From Thiomonas intermedia (lineage in GTDB: Bacteria > Pseudomonadota > Gammaproteobacteria > Burkholderiales > Burkholderiaceae_C): a stretch of DNA of 51,975 bases. Below are positions 10,100-20,404 of the stretch, in pieces; position 1 is the stretch's first letter, and each line of letters opens with the position of its first letter. Both the position numbers and the translations under genes were made by a program. The notes under the pieces were generated by a model, which saw only the letters and a list, made by a program, of their open reading frames with translations, searched no databases and was not told where the DNA came from. Where the stretch lies: NCBI GenBank assembly GCA_022730375.1, contig DZDA01000007.1, forward strand, positions 1 through 51,975, read 5' to 3'.

Positions 10100-11221
10100 A
10101 TGAACCAACAAAAGAATTGGGTCTGGATCATTGCAGGCGCCGCTGCGCTCATCGCGCTGCCCATGGTGCTGCAGATCGCAGGCGACGCCTGGGTGCGCAT
10201 TGCCGCCTTCGCCATGCTTTACATCATGCTGGCTCTCGGCCTGAACATTGTGGTCGGCCTGGCCGGTTTGCTCGATCTGGGCTATATCGCGTTTTACGCG
10301 GTGGGGGCGTATCTGTACGCGCTGCTGTCTTCGAACCAGCTCACGAGCAACTTTGATGCGCTGGGCGCGATGTTTCCCAACGGCTTCGATGTCTCGATCT
10401 GGCTGATCGTCCCGCTGGCCGCAGCGGTTGCTGCGAGCGCCGGCATCATGCTGGGCACGCCTGTGCTCAAGCTGCGCGGCGACTACCTGGCGATTGTCAC
10501 GCTGGGCTTTGGCGAGATCATCCGCATTTTCATGAACAACCTGAACGCGCCGGTGAACATCACCAACGGCCCGCAAGGCATTTCGGGCATTCACGGCATT
10601 CATCTGTTCGGCTGGGATCTGAACCAGAATATTGACATCGGCAGTTTCACCATACCCTCGGTGGCGCAGTATTACTACCTGTTCCTGGTACTGGTGGTGT
10701 TCGTGGTGATTCTGAGCTACCGCCTGCAGGACTCGCGCATCGGCCGTGCCTGGATGGCGATGCGCGAAGATGAAATCGCCGCCAAGGCCATGGGCATCAA
10801 CACCCGCAATATGAAGCTGCTGGCGTTTTCGATGGGGGCGACTTTCGGCGGCGTGGCCGGGGTGATGTTCTCGGCCTTCCAGGGCTTCGTCTCGCCCGAG
10901 TCGTTCTCGCTGCTGGAGTCCATCATCGTGCTGGCCATGGTGGTGATCGGCGGCATGGGACACATTCCCGGCGTCATCCTCGGTGCGGTGCTGCTGTCGG
11001 TGCTGCCCGAAGCGCTGCGCTATATGGGCTTCATCTCCGACTGGCAGCAGCACGCTTTCGGTCATGTGTACATCGACAGCGGCATCCTGCGTCAGCTTAT
11101 CTATGCGCTGGCCATGATCGTCATCATGATCCTGCGGCCCAAGGGTTTGTGGCCTGCGCCCGAACATGGCAAGAGCTTCACCAAACTTCCCACTCCGCTG
11201 CAGGAAGGAGGCAAGACATGA
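10100..11221 (+). CDS. livM: Branched-chain amino-acid ABC transporter permease LivM
   Basis: This 373-residue multi-spanning permease is the partner of LivH. It carries LGLNIVVGLAGLLDLGYIAFYAVGAYLYA, abbreviated here to the core GLAGLLDLGYIAFYAVG, the family motif LKLRGDYLAIVTLGFGEIIR, and the EAA-like loop SRIGRAWMAMREDEIAAKAM. It starts 11 bases after livH and its stop overlaps the livG start as ATGA, consistent with coupled translation of membrane and ATPase subunits. Confidence 0.95.
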   Translation: MNQQKNWVWIIAGAAALIALPMVLQIAGDAWVRIAAFAMLYIMLALGLNIVVGLAGLLDLGYIAFYAVGAYLYALLSSNQLTSNFDALGAMFPNGFDVSIWLIVPLAAAVAASAGIMLGTPVLKLRGDYLAIVTLGFGEIIRIFMNNLNAPVNITNGPQGISGIHGIHLFGWDLNQNIDIGSFTIPSVAQYYYLFLVLVVFVVILSYRLQDSRIGRAWMAMREDEIAAKAMGINTRNMKLLAFSMGATFGGVAGVMFSAFQGFVSPESFSLLESIIVLAMVVIGGMGHIPGVILGAVLLSVLPEALRYMGFISDWQQHAFGHVYIDSGILRQLIYALAMIVIMILRPKGLWPAPEHGKSFTKLPTPLQEGGKT

Positions 11222-11988
11222 GCGCCACTGTTCTGCGCGTGAGTGGCGCATCCAAACGCTTTGGCGGCTTGCAGGCTCTGAACGATGTCGGCATCCAGAT
11301 CGACCGAGGCCAGATCTATGGCCTGATCGGCCCCAACGGGGCGGGCAAGACCACGTTTTTCAACGTCATCACCGGGCTGTATCCGCCCGATTCGGGCGAT
11401 TTCATTCTGGCCGGCAAGGCTTACAAGCCGGCCGCGGTGCATCAGGTGGCACGTGAGGGCATTGCCCGCACGTTCCAGAACATCCGCCTGTTTCCGGACA
11501 TGACGGCGCTGGAGAACGTGATGGTGGGTCGGCATGTGCGCACCAACAGCGCGCTGATCGGCGCAGTGTTCCGCACCCGGCATTTCAAGACCGAAGAAAA
11601 AGCCATCCGCGAACGGGCGCGTGAACTGCTGGCCTATGTGGGCATCGAGCGGTATGCCGACTTCCGCGCCCGCACGCTGTCGTATGGCGACCAGCGCCGC
11701 CTGGAAATCGCCCGCGCTCTGGCCACCGATCCGCAACTGCTGGCGCTCGACGAGCCAGCGGCCGGCATGAACGCCACGGAAAAACTGCAGCTGCGCGAGC
11801 TGCTCACCGCGATTCAGAAAGACGGACGCACCATTCTCATCATCGAACACGATGTGAAGCTGGTCATGGGCCTGTGCGACCGGGTGACCGTCCTGGATTA
11901 CGGCAAGATCATCGCCGAAGGGGTGCCCGCCGACGTCCAAAAAAATCCAAAAGTCATCGAAGCCTATCTGGGCGCAGGGGAGCACTGA
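11218..11988 (+). CDS. livG: Branched-chain amino-acid ABC transporter ATPase LivG
   Basis: This 256-residue cytoplasmic ATPase has Walker A GPNGAGKTTFFNVITG, the LivG-specific ARTFQNIRLFPDMTALENVMVG loop (core RTFQNIRLFPDMTALENV), the signature LSYGDQRRLEIARAL and Walker B LLALDEPAAGMN. The start is the ATG overlapping the livM stop; a longer frame extends into livM and is rejected. It acts with LivF as a heterodimer. Confidence 0.96.
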   Translation: MSATVLRVSGASKRFGGLQALNDVGIQIDRGQIYGLIGPNGAGKTTFFNVITGLYPPDSGDFILAGKAYKPAAVHQVAREGIARTFQNIRLFPDMTALENVMVGRHVRTNSALIGAVFRTRHFKTEEKAIRERARELLAYVGIERYADFRARTLSYGDQRRLEIARALATDPQLLALDEPAAGMNATEKLQLRELLTAIQKDGRTILIIEHDVKLVMGLCDRVTVLDYGKIIAEGVPADVQKNPKVIEAYLGAGEH

Positions 11989-11990
11989 AC

Positions 11991-12704
<714 letters not shown>

Positions 12705-12850
12705 GGTCACTGCAGACCGGCCCGGAAGAACGCCAAGCTGCATCGCGTGGTTTTGCGCCATGCGCGTCTAACCGATCGAAGAGCTTCCGATGGATGCGGT
12801 GACGGCTCTGTGGACACATGTCGGAGAGGTCCGGCATGTGATTTGGCCTC

Positions 12851-13501
12851 TCACCTTTCGGACCACAAAAGGCCCGTGGCGACATAGGCGGCCAGCCCCA
12901 GAAGGCAAAACGCCACCAGGCCGTCAAGCAAGCGCCACAGCGTAGGGGAAGTGACCCAAACGCGCGCTCGGCGTGCACCCCAGACCAGCAGACTGAACCA
13001 TGCGGCCGAGGCGAGAACGGCGCCTAGTGTGAAGGCCGGGCGATCCTGTGGCGGCATGGCTGCACCCACCGTACCCAAAATCAGCACGGTATCGAGCCAG
13101 GCGACCGGGTTGAGGAGGGACGCACTGAGCAATTCCCTCCAGCCATCGCCGCGCGGGGCTGCGGGCGTTGCGGCGCCCCATGTTTTCAACTTGGCATCGT
13201 CGCGCAGCGCGGCGCTTGCAGCACGGAAGCCGTGCCATGACATCACGCAGACGCCGATCCAAAGCGCAACATGCCGCAGGGATGAGGATTGCTCCAGGAG
13301 CGCCGAGACGCCCATCATGCCAATGACAATGAGCAATGCGTCGCTCAAGGCGCCGACGACGACCAGCCCGAACGGCCAGCGTTCGGCGAGCGCCATACGC
13401 AAAACAACAAGATCTTTAGGGCCAGGATAGATGAAAACGCCCAAGCCAAGGAGCAGGCCTTGAGACAAGGCCGAGATTGCGGTCACGTTGCATGCCGACA
13501 A
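12851..13501 (-). CDS. LysE/ArgO-type amino-acid exporter
   Basis: This 216-residue protein has about six hydrophobic segments. It begins with the LysE-type pattern GLLLGLGVFIYPGPKDLVVLR and carries SLLNPVAWLDTVLILGTVG, which closely parallels the ArgO/LysE conserved LNPHVYLDT segment. Family members export lysine, arginine or other basic amino acids. The substrate here is unknown and no LysG/ArgP-type regulator gene lies beside it. It converges on livF. I assign family membership with good confidence, ArgO identity less so. Confidence 0.8.
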   Translation of the reverse strand: MSACNVTAISALSQGLLLGLGVFIYPGPKDLVVLRMALAERWPFGLVVVGALSDALLIVIGMMGVSALLEQSSSLRHVALWIGVCVMSWHGFRAASAALRDDAKLKTWGAATPAAPRGDGWRELLSASLLNPVAWLDTVLILGTVGAAMPPQDRPAFTLGAVLASAAWFSLLVWGARRARVWVTSPTLWRLLDGLVAFCLLGLAAYVATGLLWSER

Positions 13502-13600
13502 CCTCCGAAGCTGGACCGGCTCAGGTCAGAAGATTGCTGATCGTATTCCGGATGGATGACAACGCATGTTTCCCGGACAAGTCGGCACTCGGCGATTGGT

Positions 13601-14632
13601 TCAGGCCTTCGCCCCCGCCTTGTCGGCTTCGGTGGTGAAGGCGTCGGCGAAGAAGGCGTCTTCGGGGAGTTTGCACTGCTGGGTGAAATCGCGCTGCGCG
13701 GCTTCGACCATGACCGGGGCGCCGCAGGCGTAAACCGCATGGCCGGAAAGGTCGGGCACATCGGCCATCACGGCCTGATGGACGAAGCCCGTGCGTCCGC
13801 TCCAGTCGGCGTCAGCCTCGGAGAGCACGGGAATGAAGCGCAGATGCGGCATGGCGGCGCATTGCTGTACCGCCCAGTCGTGCAGGTAGAGGTCTTGCTG
13901 CTTGCGCCCGCCCCAATACAGCGTGACCTCGCGCGGGTCGGCGTTGGCGCGCATCTGCTCGAGTATGGCCTTGATCGGCGCGAAACCCGTGCCGGAAGCT
14001 AAGAAGATCAAGGGCTTGTTTTCGGGGTCGTCGCGCAGGAAAAAGCTGCCGAACGGCCCTTCGATGCGCTGGATCTCTTTCTCTTTCATGGCGGTGAACA
14101 CATGATCGGTGAATTTGCCGCCCGGCATGTGGCGCAGATGCAGTTCGACCTGCGGGGATTCGCTGGGCGCGCAGGCCATGGAGTAGCTGCGCCGTGCACC
14201 ATCACGCAGCAGAAACTGGATGTACTGCCCGGCGCGATAGCGCAGCGGATCGGCCGCAGGCAGTTGCAGCATGACCCGCACCACATCGGGTGCCAGGTGC
14301 TCGATGCTGCTGACCCGGGCGGGCATTTTTTTCACCGGAAATTCGCCCGCGCCAACCACTTCATGGCTTTCGATCACCACATCAGTGAGTGCCTTGGCGC
14401 GGCAGGCGAGAATGAAGCCCTGCGCCCGTTCGGCTTCGCTCAGCGCCTTGATCTGGTGAACGCCCAGTTCGATCTCGCCTTGCAGCAGCTTGCATTTGCA
14501 GGAGCCGCAGGCGCCGTCCTGACAACCATAGGGCAGGCCGACGGATTGGCGGATGGCGGCGGCAAGCAGGGTTTCTTCCGCCTCTGCGGCGTATTGATGG
14601 CCGCTGGGCTGGACGGTGACTTGATGACTCAT
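13601..14632 (-). CDS. 2Fe-2S flavoprotein reductase (CDP-6-deoxyglucoseen reductase-like)
   Basis: This 343-residue fusion has an N-terminal plant-type ferredoxin domain with Cys37, Cys42, Cys45 and Cys77 (YGCQDGACGSCKCKLLQGEI), then an FAD domain with RSYSMACAP and an NAD(P) domain with LASGTGFAPIKAILEQM. This order matches AscD/RfbI-type CDP-6-deoxy-delta-3,4-glucoseen reductases and the reductase parts of aromatic oxygenases. Annotators usually apply the first name in beta-proteobacteria, but no sugar-nucleotide genes are nearby, so the electron acceptor is unknown. The ATG at 14632 starts MSHQVTVQPSG; a longer frame running into the divergent gene is a shadow. Confidence 0.88.
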   Translation of the reverse strand: MSHQVTVQPSGHQYAAEAEETLLAAAIRQSVGLPYGCQDGACGSCKCKLLQGEIELGVHQIKALSEAERAQGFILACRAKALTDVVIESHEVVGAGEFPVKKMPARVSSIEHLAPDVVRVMLQLPAADPLRYRAGQYIQFLLRDGARRSYSMACAPSESPQVELHLRHMPGGKFTDHVFTAMKEKEIQRIEGPFGSFFLRDDPENKPLIFLASGTGFAPIKAILEQMRANADPREVTLYWGGRKQQDLYLHDWAVQQCAAMPHLRFIPVLSEADADWSGRTGFVHQAVMADVPDLSGHAVYACGAPVMVEAAQRDFTQQCKLPEDAFFADAFTTEADKAGAKA

Positions 14633-14647
14633 GTGAACAATGATTAG

Positions 14648-15583
14648 GTGCGAACTGTGAACGATCACTCTGGACGCGGCCGACCCCGGCTGCTCATCGT
14701 GGGCTGTGGCGACATCGGCATGCGGGTGGCCGCCTTGGCGCGCGGGCGCTACCGGCTGCTGGCGCTGACTTCCTCGCCCCAGCGGCTGGAGAGCTTGCGC
14801 TCCGCAGGCATCGTGCCCATCGTCGGCAATCTCGATCAGCCGCAAACCCTGTGGCGGCTGGCCCAGCTTGCGCCCCAGCGGGTGCTGATGCTGGCCCCGC
14901 CGGGCGATACTTCCGGCCCGCGCGATCTGCGCAGTCGCCACCTGATTTCCAGACTGAAACAGTCGGGCATCTTATCTGGCTCCGGGAAAAATACCTTGCG
15001 CGTGGTCTATGCCAGCACCACGGGGGTGTACGGCGATTGCCAGGGCGAACTGGCGCCCGAGACGCGCCCGTGCCAACCGGAAACCGAACGCGCGCAACGC
15101 CGCTGCGATGCCGAGCGCCTCTGGCGCCGCGCCGGTGTGCAGCATCGCTGGCGCGTGGGCTTGCTGCGCATCCCCGGCATTTACGACGGAGGGTCGCGTT
15201 CGCCCAAGGGCAGATTGGAGCGCGGCCTGCCAGTGCTGACGCCCGCTGATGACGTTTACACCAACCACATTCACGCCGACGATCTGGCGCGGCTGTGTTT
15301 GCTGGCGCTCGAGCGTGCCGCGCCGGGGCGGGTCTATAACGTCTGCGACGACAGCACGCTGCGCATGGGCGATTACTTTGATCTCGCCGCCGATCTCTAT
15401 GGTCTTCCTCGGCCTGCGCGCGTGGCTCGTGAGCAGGCACAGGCATCGGGCCTGAGCTCGATGATGCTCAGTTTCATGCGCGAGTCGAGAAGACTGGACA
15501 ACACGCGCATGAAAGCCGAACTCGGCGCCCGCCTGCGCTACCCTGAGGTATTGCTGGGGTTGCGTTCAGGCGAGGTTCGATAA
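14648..15583 (+). CDS. Atypical SDR / NAD(P)-binding epimerase-like protein
   Basis: This 311-residue protein has a Rossmann start RLLIVGCGDIGMRVAALARG (GxGxxG), then VVYASTTGVYGDCQGE, where the YASTTGVYG segment is the epimerase-like hallmark, and a C-terminal domain resembling YeeZ/GalE-like atypical SDRs. The usual YxxxK pair is not clear, so catalysis is uncertain. The start is GTG at 14648, or GTG at 14657; no ATG lies near. Only 15 bases separate it from the divergent reductase start, so the promoters of both must overlap the other's coding start or the transcripts begin inside genes. Confidence 0.8.
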   Translation: MRTVNDHSGRGRPRLLIVGCGDIGMRVAALARGRYRLLALTSSPQRLESLRSAGIVPIVGNLDQPQTLWRLAQLAPQRVLMLAPPGDTSGPRDLRSRHLISRLKQSGILSGSGKNTLRVVYASTTGVYGDCQGELAPETRPCQPETERAQRRCDAERLWRRAGVQHRWRVGLLRIPGIYDGGSRSPKGRLERGLPVLTPADDVYTNHIHADDLARLCLLALERAAPGRVYNVCDDSTLRMGDYFDLAADLYGLPRPARVAREQAQASGLSSMMLSFMRESRRLDNTRMKAELGARLRYPEVLLGLRSGEVR

Positions 15584-15584
15584 G

Positions 15585-15622
15585 CCGATCAATTCCGCCG
15601 ACCGATTCCGCCGATCAATGCG
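15585..15622. repeat. Three short tandem units between convergent genes
   Basis: CCGATCAATTCCG, CCGACCGATTCCG and CCGATCAATGCG lie in a row across the short gap between the SDR gene and the rne stop codon. They look like a small slippage repeat. No terminator hairpin is seen in this gap. Confidence 0.6.
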
Positions 15623-18600
15623 CCGCCGGATTGTTTTCCGGCAGTTGCAGTGTAGGCAGCGGGCGAGCGGTTTCCACCAGAATCAGCGGGCCATCGTCGA
15701 GCTTGGGCGCGGGCTTGCGTTCGCGCGGCACATGAATGGGGGCGGGTTGCGCGGCCAGTTCTTCCTGCACGCGGCGGATGGCGTCGGCATTGGACTGCAC
15801 CCATTGCAGCCCGGCAGCCTGTGCCGTCGCCTGCAGGGCATCGACCGGCAGCGCATAGGCGGCAGCGGCCGGAGCGGGTGCGGGCTCGGCTGCGGACGTC
15901 GTTGCCACAGCGGCTTTTTCAACTGTTTTGACGATCAGGGAGGACGACGCTGCTGCGGCGGGCGCAGCTTCGGTCGTGGCGAGCGGCGCTTCTTCGGCAT
16001 GCGGGGCAACTGACTGAGCGACAGGCTGGGCAGCGGCCACGGCAAGGTCGGCCGGCGCGTCGAGCCTGAGGATCAGCGGCGTCTGATCTTCCAGCGCGGG
16101 CGCGGCGGAGGCTTCGACGGCGCCCAGTGCCAGCGGCGCGGCCAGGGAGCCGAAGCTGCGACCCGCTGTTTCGTCCGCATCGGATTCGGCAACGGCTTCG
16201 TTCGATTCGGCGCTCAGATTGCCGTTCTCGTCAGCGGCGGCACCTTCGCGGCGCCCACCACGGCGGCCACGGCCGCGGCGATTGCGCGATTTGCGCTCGG
16301 TCTGCGCTTCGTCGCTCGTCGCTTCGGTCAGAGCTGGGGCGGCCTCGGTATCGCTCTCGGCTTGGGTTTCTACCGCCTGCGCATCGATCAGTTCTGCTTC
16401 GGGAGCGGCCTCAACGGGCTCACGACGCGGGCGACGATTGCCGCCGCGCCCGCTTCCGGATGCACGTTCGGACGGACGTTCATCCGTGTCCGTGTTCGAT
16501 TCTTCGACGGGTGCGCGGGTTTGCTCAGGTGCGGCCTGCGCGCGCTCCTTGCGGGCTGCGGCTTCTTCCGGGTTGCGCTCGCGCTTGGGGCGCTCGCTGC
16601 GTTCGGCCTGGCCCTGTTGACCACGGGGCGGCCGGTTGCGGGGGTTGGCGGTTTCTCCTGCTGCGGTTTCGGCGGCTTCGGCGGGTTGGGCGCCAGCGGC
16701 CGGGTTGCCGCGCTGCCGGTTTTCGCCCTGGCCTTCGCGCTGGCGGTCACGGCCGCCGCGACGGCGGTTGCCGTTTTGGCCGGAAGCCGAGCGTGCGCCG
16801 CGGCCGCCTTGCCCATCCGCCTTGGTCAGGGCCGGGGTGGCAGGTTGCGCTGCAACCGGCGGCTCTTCCGGGGCGGCGGCGGGTTGCGGTTCGGCGGAGA
16901 ACAGACGCTTGACCCAGCCAAAGAAACCGCCGCCAGTCGCTGCGGCTGCAGCAGGCGCGGTGTGAGTTGCGACCGCCGGGGCCGGTGCGGGGGCGGGAGC
17001 CTTGTCGGCGGCCGGGGCGGGCATGACCGGGGCCGGGCCTTCCGGGGTGATGCCGCGCACCAGGGCTTCCTGACGCGGGCGCTGTTCTTTTTCGCGGCGG
17101 GTGATGGCGGTGTCTTCTTCGGCTTCGTCGGCCATCTTGTAGCTGGTCGGCAGATTCTCCAGGCGCGGATCGTCGTGCTTGAGGCGTTCGAGCTTGTAGT
17201 TGGGCGTGTCGAGGTGCTTGTTGGGGATCAGCAGCACCGACAGGCGCTGGCGCAGTTCGATCTTGGTGATCTCGGCGCGCTTTTCGTTGAGCAGGAAGGA
17301 GGCGACTTCCACCGGCACTTGCACGTGCACCGCGGCCGTGCCTTCCTTCATGGCCTCTTCCTGGATGATGCGCAGGATCTGCAGGGCGCTCGATTCGGTG
17401 TCGCGGATATGGCCGGTGCCATTGCAGCGCGGGCAGGTGACATAAGCGCCTTCCGACAGGGCCGGGCGCAAGCGCTGGCGCGAGAGTTCGAGCAGGCCGA
17501 ACTTGGAGATCTTGCTCACCTGCACGCGGGCGCGGTCCTGACGCATGGCGTCGCGCAGGCGGTCTTCGACGGCGCGTTGGTTGCGCGGCTCTTCCATGTC
17601 GATGAAGTCGACCACGATCAGGCCGCCGAGGTCGCGCAGTCGCATCTGGCGGGCCACTTCATCGGCGGCTTCGAGGTTGGTGCGCAGGGCCGTGTCTTCG
17701 ATGGCGCTGCCGCGCGTGGATCGAGCGGAGTTGACGTCCACCGCGACCAGCGCTTCGGTGTGGTCGATGACGATGGCGCCGCCGGCCGGCAGGTTGACCG
17801 TGCGCGAATAGGCGGTTTCGATCTGCTGCTCGATCTGGAAGCGCGAGAACAGCGGCAGATCGTCGCGGTAGCGCTTGACGCGCTCGACCGTGTCGGGCAT
17901 GACGTGCAGCATGAACTGCCGTGCCTGCTCGAACACGTCTTCGGTATCGATCAGAATTTCGCCGATGTCGCTGGTGAAATAGTCGCGGATGGCGCGGATG
18001 ACCAGCGACGACTCCTGGTAGATCAGGAACGCGCCCTTTTGGGTCTCCGAAGCGTCGCGCACGGCGCTCCAGAGCTTGAGCAGGTAGTTCAAGTCCCACT
18101 GCAGTTCTTCCGGGATGCGGCCGATGCCTGCGGTGCGGGCGATCAGGCTCATGCCTTCGGGGTGCTGAAGCTGGTCCATCGCCTCGCGCAACTCCTGGCG
18201 GTCTTCGCCTTCGATGCGGCGGCTCACGCCGCCGCCGCGCGGGTTGTTGGGCATGAGCACCAGATAGCGCCCGGCCAGCGAGATGATGGTGGTCAGCGCC
18301 GCGCCTTTGTTGCCGCGCTCTTCCTTTTCCACCTGCACCAGCATTTGCTGGCCTTCGGTGATCACGTCCTGAATGCGGGCCTGGGAGGGGGAAATGCCTT
18401 CCTTGAAATACTGGCGGGAAATTTCCTTGAACGGCAGAAAGCCGTGGCGCTCTTCGCCGTAATCGACAAAACACGCTTCGAGCGAGGGCTCGACGCGGGT
18501 GACGACGGCCTTGTAGATATTGCCCTTGCGCTGCTCGCGCCCGGCCTGTTCGATATCGATGTCGAGAAGTTTCTGCCCATCGACGATGGCCACGCGCAAT

Positions 18601-18638
18601 TCTTCCGACTGCGTGGCGTTGAACAACATGCGTTTCAT
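15615..18638 (-). CDS. rne: Ribonuclease E
   Basis: This 1007-residue endoribonuclease is the scaffold of the RNA degradosome. The N-terminal half has [20 protein letters not shown], the S1 domain ([20 protein letters not shown]), the catalytic DNase I-like region with [10 protein letters not shown] and [11 protein letters not shown], and the zinc-link [10 protein letters not shown] near residue 400. The C-terminal 500 residues are low-complexity Ala/Pro/Glu with Arg-rich stretches ([26 protein letters not shown]) suited to RNA binding. Start MKRMLF replaces a longer GTG frame from 18749 that would cover the leader. The very long leader suggests autoregulation, as known in E. coli. Confidence 0.96.
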   Translation of the reverse strand: MKRMLFNATQSEELRVAIVDGQKLLDIDIEQAGREQRKGNIYKAVVTRVEPSLEACFVDYGEERHGFLPFKEISRQYFKEGISPSQARIQDVITEGQQMLVQVEKEERGNKGAALTTIISLAGRYLVLMPNNPRGGGVSRRIEGEDRQELREAMDQLQHPEGMSLIARTAGIGRIPEELQWDLNYLLKLWSAVRDASETQKGAFLIYQESSLVIRAIRDYFTSDIGEILIDTEDVFEQARQFMLHVMPDTVERVKRYRDDLPLFSRFQIEQQIETAYSRTVNLPAGGAIVIDHTEALVAVDVNSARSTRGSAIEDTALRTNLEAADEVARQMRLRDLGGLIVVDFIDMEEPRNQRAVEDRLRDAMRQDRARVQVSKISKFGLLELSRQRLRPALSEGAYVTCPRCNGTGHIRDTESSALQILRIIQEEAMKEGTAAVHVQVPVEVASFLLNEKRAEITKIELRQRLSVLLIPNKHLDTPNYKLERLKHDDPRLENLPTSYKMADEAEEDTAITRREKEQRPRQEALVRGITPEGPAPVMPAPAADKAPAPAPAPAVATHTAPAAAAATGGGFFGWVKRLFSAEPQPAAAPEEPPVAAQPATPALTKADGQGGRGARSASGQNGNRRRGGRDRQREGQGENRQRGNPAAGAQPAEAAETAAGETANPRNRPPRGQQGQAERSERPKRERNPEEAAARKERAQAAPEQTRAPVEESNTDTDERPSERASGSGRGGNRRPRREPVEAAPEAELIDAQAVETQAESDTEAAPALTEATSDEAQTERKSRNRRGRGRRGGRREGAAADENGNLSAESNEAVAESDADETAGRSFGSLAAPLALGAVEASAAPALEDQTPLILRLDAPADLAVAAAQPVAQSVAPHAEEAPLATTEAAPAAAASSSLIVKTVEKAAVATTSAAEPAPAPAAAAYALPVDALQATAQAAGLQWVQSNADAIRRVQEELAAQPAPIHVPRERKPAPKLDDGPLILVETARPLPTLQLPENNPAAH

Positions 18639-18722
18639 TTCAAGCTCCTGGCCGCGCCATGCGGCCGATACAAAGCGGGCGCCTAGACGCCCCCATGCGT
18701 TGATCTCCGGAGCTAAAACCAG

Positions 18723-18756
18723 GCCGGGTTCGCCGCTGATGTGCGGCACGCCCGGC
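18723..18756 (-). promoter_or_regulatory. Candidate rne 5' UTR sensor hairpin
   Basis: GCCGGG pairs with CCCGGC and GCCGC pairs with GCGGC, with a symmetric 3x3 internal loop (TTC/ACG) and a six-base loop. It lies about 85 bases before the rne ATG. In E. coli an internal-loop hairpin (hp2) of the rne leader is bound by RNase E for self-control. Similarity is in architecture only; sequence homology is not claimed. Confidence 0.45.
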
Positions 18757-19172
18757 GGGCAGAATCAGACAGGACTCATGCAAAAACCTCCACCAATCGG
18801 TCTGCCTCGGCGCGCGTCGTCTTCGCGATGCCGGGCGTTTGGCCCAGTCGTGGCGATGCGCAGGCTGTTGCAGCGATTAGGCGCAACAGCGGGGGAGGAG
18901 AGGGTTCGCGGCAGGTGAGCACAAGCAGATTTTGCCAACAACAAAAGCACACAGCGCAGAATCAGCGCTGAGGGGCGGTCGAGGGCGAAGAGTCGATTCA
19001 AGGTTTCAGATCCAGGATGGCAAAGCCGGGCGGTCGTCGCGGGCGTCAAACGCATTTGTGCGACGGCATCACTCGGGCTTTGGGCCAACGCTCATTTCGA
19101 TGAAGTCTGCCCGATCTGCCCCGACCGGAATCGGTGGTGCGGCAAAACGAGCAGTGTGAAGCTGAACTTAGA

Positions 19173-19191
19173 ATGCCAACCCTGTCTTGGC
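19173..19191. repeat. Perfect inverted repeat in the rne-rluC gap
   Basis: TGCCAA, seven bases, TTGGCA. It may be a regulator site or a second leader stem. No factor is suggested by anything else in the window. Confidence 0.5.
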
Positions 19192-19391
19192 AGATTCGCC
19201 GGTTTCGCATGAACTCGTATCGGGTGATGTAAGCAACCCGGGCGCATGCAGTACCCGCACGAAAACTTGTCAGGAGGCAGTCTTCCCGTTTTTGGCACGT
19301 CGCGCAGGCGCATCATGTAAAACTGCACGCAACTTCGCGGAAATATTGCCAAAATTCGTTCTTCCAACTTCACAACTTCACGCCCGATTAT

Positions 19392-20381
19392 ATGCACACC
19401 GCGCCATCTCCCCAGGTTCGGCTCCTTCAGGTCGGCGATGCGGGCGAGGGGCAGCGGCTGGATAACTTTCTTGCGCGCCACCTCAAGGGCGTGCCGCGCA
19501 GCCATATTCATCGCATCGTGCGATCGGGCGAAGTACGGGTCAATGGCGGTCGGGCCAGCGCAGAGCAGAAACTGCAGTCGAGTGATCAGGTGCGGATTCC
19601 GCCGGTGCGGGTGGCACAGCCTGACGCGCCGCGCAGCGCTCCAGCGCTGCAGTTTCCGATCGTGTTTGAAGACGATTTTCTGTTGGCGATCAACAAGCCC
19701 GAAGGTGTGGCGGTGCATGGCGGATCGGGGGTGAGCTTCGGCGTGATCGAGGCTCTGCGCGCGGCGCGGCCCACGGCGAAGTTTCTTGAACTGGTGCACC
19801 GGCTCGACCGCGACACCTCGGGCCTGCTGCTCATCGCCAAGAAGCGCAGCGCGTTGACCACGCTGCACGCGGCGCTGCGCGAACGTCATGCCGACAAACG
19901 CTACCTCGCGCTGGTCGCCGGACTCTGGACGCGTGGGGCGGTGATGGTCGAGGCGCCGCTGCATAAATACCTGCTCGCCAACGGCGAACGGCGGGTGCGG
20001 GTGGACGCGCAGCAAGGCCAAGAGTCGCGCACCCAGTTCCGTTCGCAGGAGCAATTTGCACTGGCGGGCCTGGGGCCTTGGAGCGGCTTGAGCCTGATGC
20101 AGGCGCGGTTGCTGACGGGGCGCACCCATCAGATCCGGGTGCATCTGGCGCACTGCGGCCATCCCATCGTCGGCGACGACAAATATGGGGATGACAGCCT
20201 CAACGCCTTGCTGGCGCGGGGGCAGGCGGGCGTGCCGCCCTTCCGGCGCATGTTTCTGCACGCCGAGTCGCTGGCGATTGCGCATCCGGCAAGCGGCGAG
20301 CGGCTGGAACTGCGGGCGCCCTTGCCCGAAAACTGCGCGCAGTTGCTTCATCATTTGCGGGCACAATGCGCGCAGTCCTGA
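19392..20381 (+). CDS. rluC: 23S rRNA pseudouridine synthase RluC
   Basis: This 329-residue enzyme isomerises uridines in 23S rRNA. It has an N-terminal S4 RNA-binding domain (QRLDNFLARHLKGVPRSHIH, GEVRVNG) and the RluA-family catalytic motif VHRLDRDTSGLLLIAKK, with the essential Asp in HRLDRDTSG, followed by LLTGRTHQIRVHLAHCGHPI. RluC and RluD are hard to tell apart by eye. Position beside rne and before the phosphatase gene, the common beta-proteobacterial order, supports RluC. Confidence 0.92.
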   Translation: MHTAPSPQVRLLQVGDAGEGQRLDNFLARHLKGVPRSHIHRIVRSGEVRVNGGRASAEQKLQSSDQVRIPPVRVAQPDAPRSAPALQFPIVFEDDFLLAINKPEGVAVHGGSGVSFGVIEALRAARPTAKFLELVHRLDRDTSGLLLIAKKRSALTTLHAALRERHADKRYLALVAGLWTRGAVMVEAPLHKYLLANGERRVRVDAQQGQESRTQFRSQEQFALAGLGPWSGLSLMQARLLTGRTHQIRVHLAHCGHPIVGDDKYGDDSLNALLARGQAGVPPFRRMFLHAESLAIAHPASGERLELRAPLPENCAQLLHHLRAQCAQS

Positions 20382-20404
20382 CTTCCTGAACCCCTGCCCG
20401 CACC

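Larger units (their letters stand above)
18639..19391. other. Gene-free 750-base region between rne and rluC (rne leader)
   Basis: No credible coding region lies here, although rne and rluC diverge across it. It holds a bulged hairpin near rne (18723-18756), a palindrome TGCCAA-N7-TTGGCA (19173-19191), and a TATAAT-like string on the minus strand just before the rluC start. A leader of several hundred bases fits known RNase E autoregulation. The rluC promoter must also lie here; no ribosome-binding site is obvious before its ATG. Confidence 0.6.

Noticed and set aside
12705-12850. Possible terminator between livF and the LysE-type gene
   Set aside because: Only a weak GAGAGG/CCTCTC stem that overlaps a stop codon was seen, with no T-run.
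16362-18686. A 774-codon open frame on the plus strand opposite rne
   Set aside because: It is a shadow of the GC-rich rne codons. Its product is low in complexity and has no domain, and RNase E is certain on the other strand.
18639-18749. Upstream GTG start for rne
   Set aside because: It would translate the hairpin leader; [10 protein letters not shown] is the conserved RNase E start.
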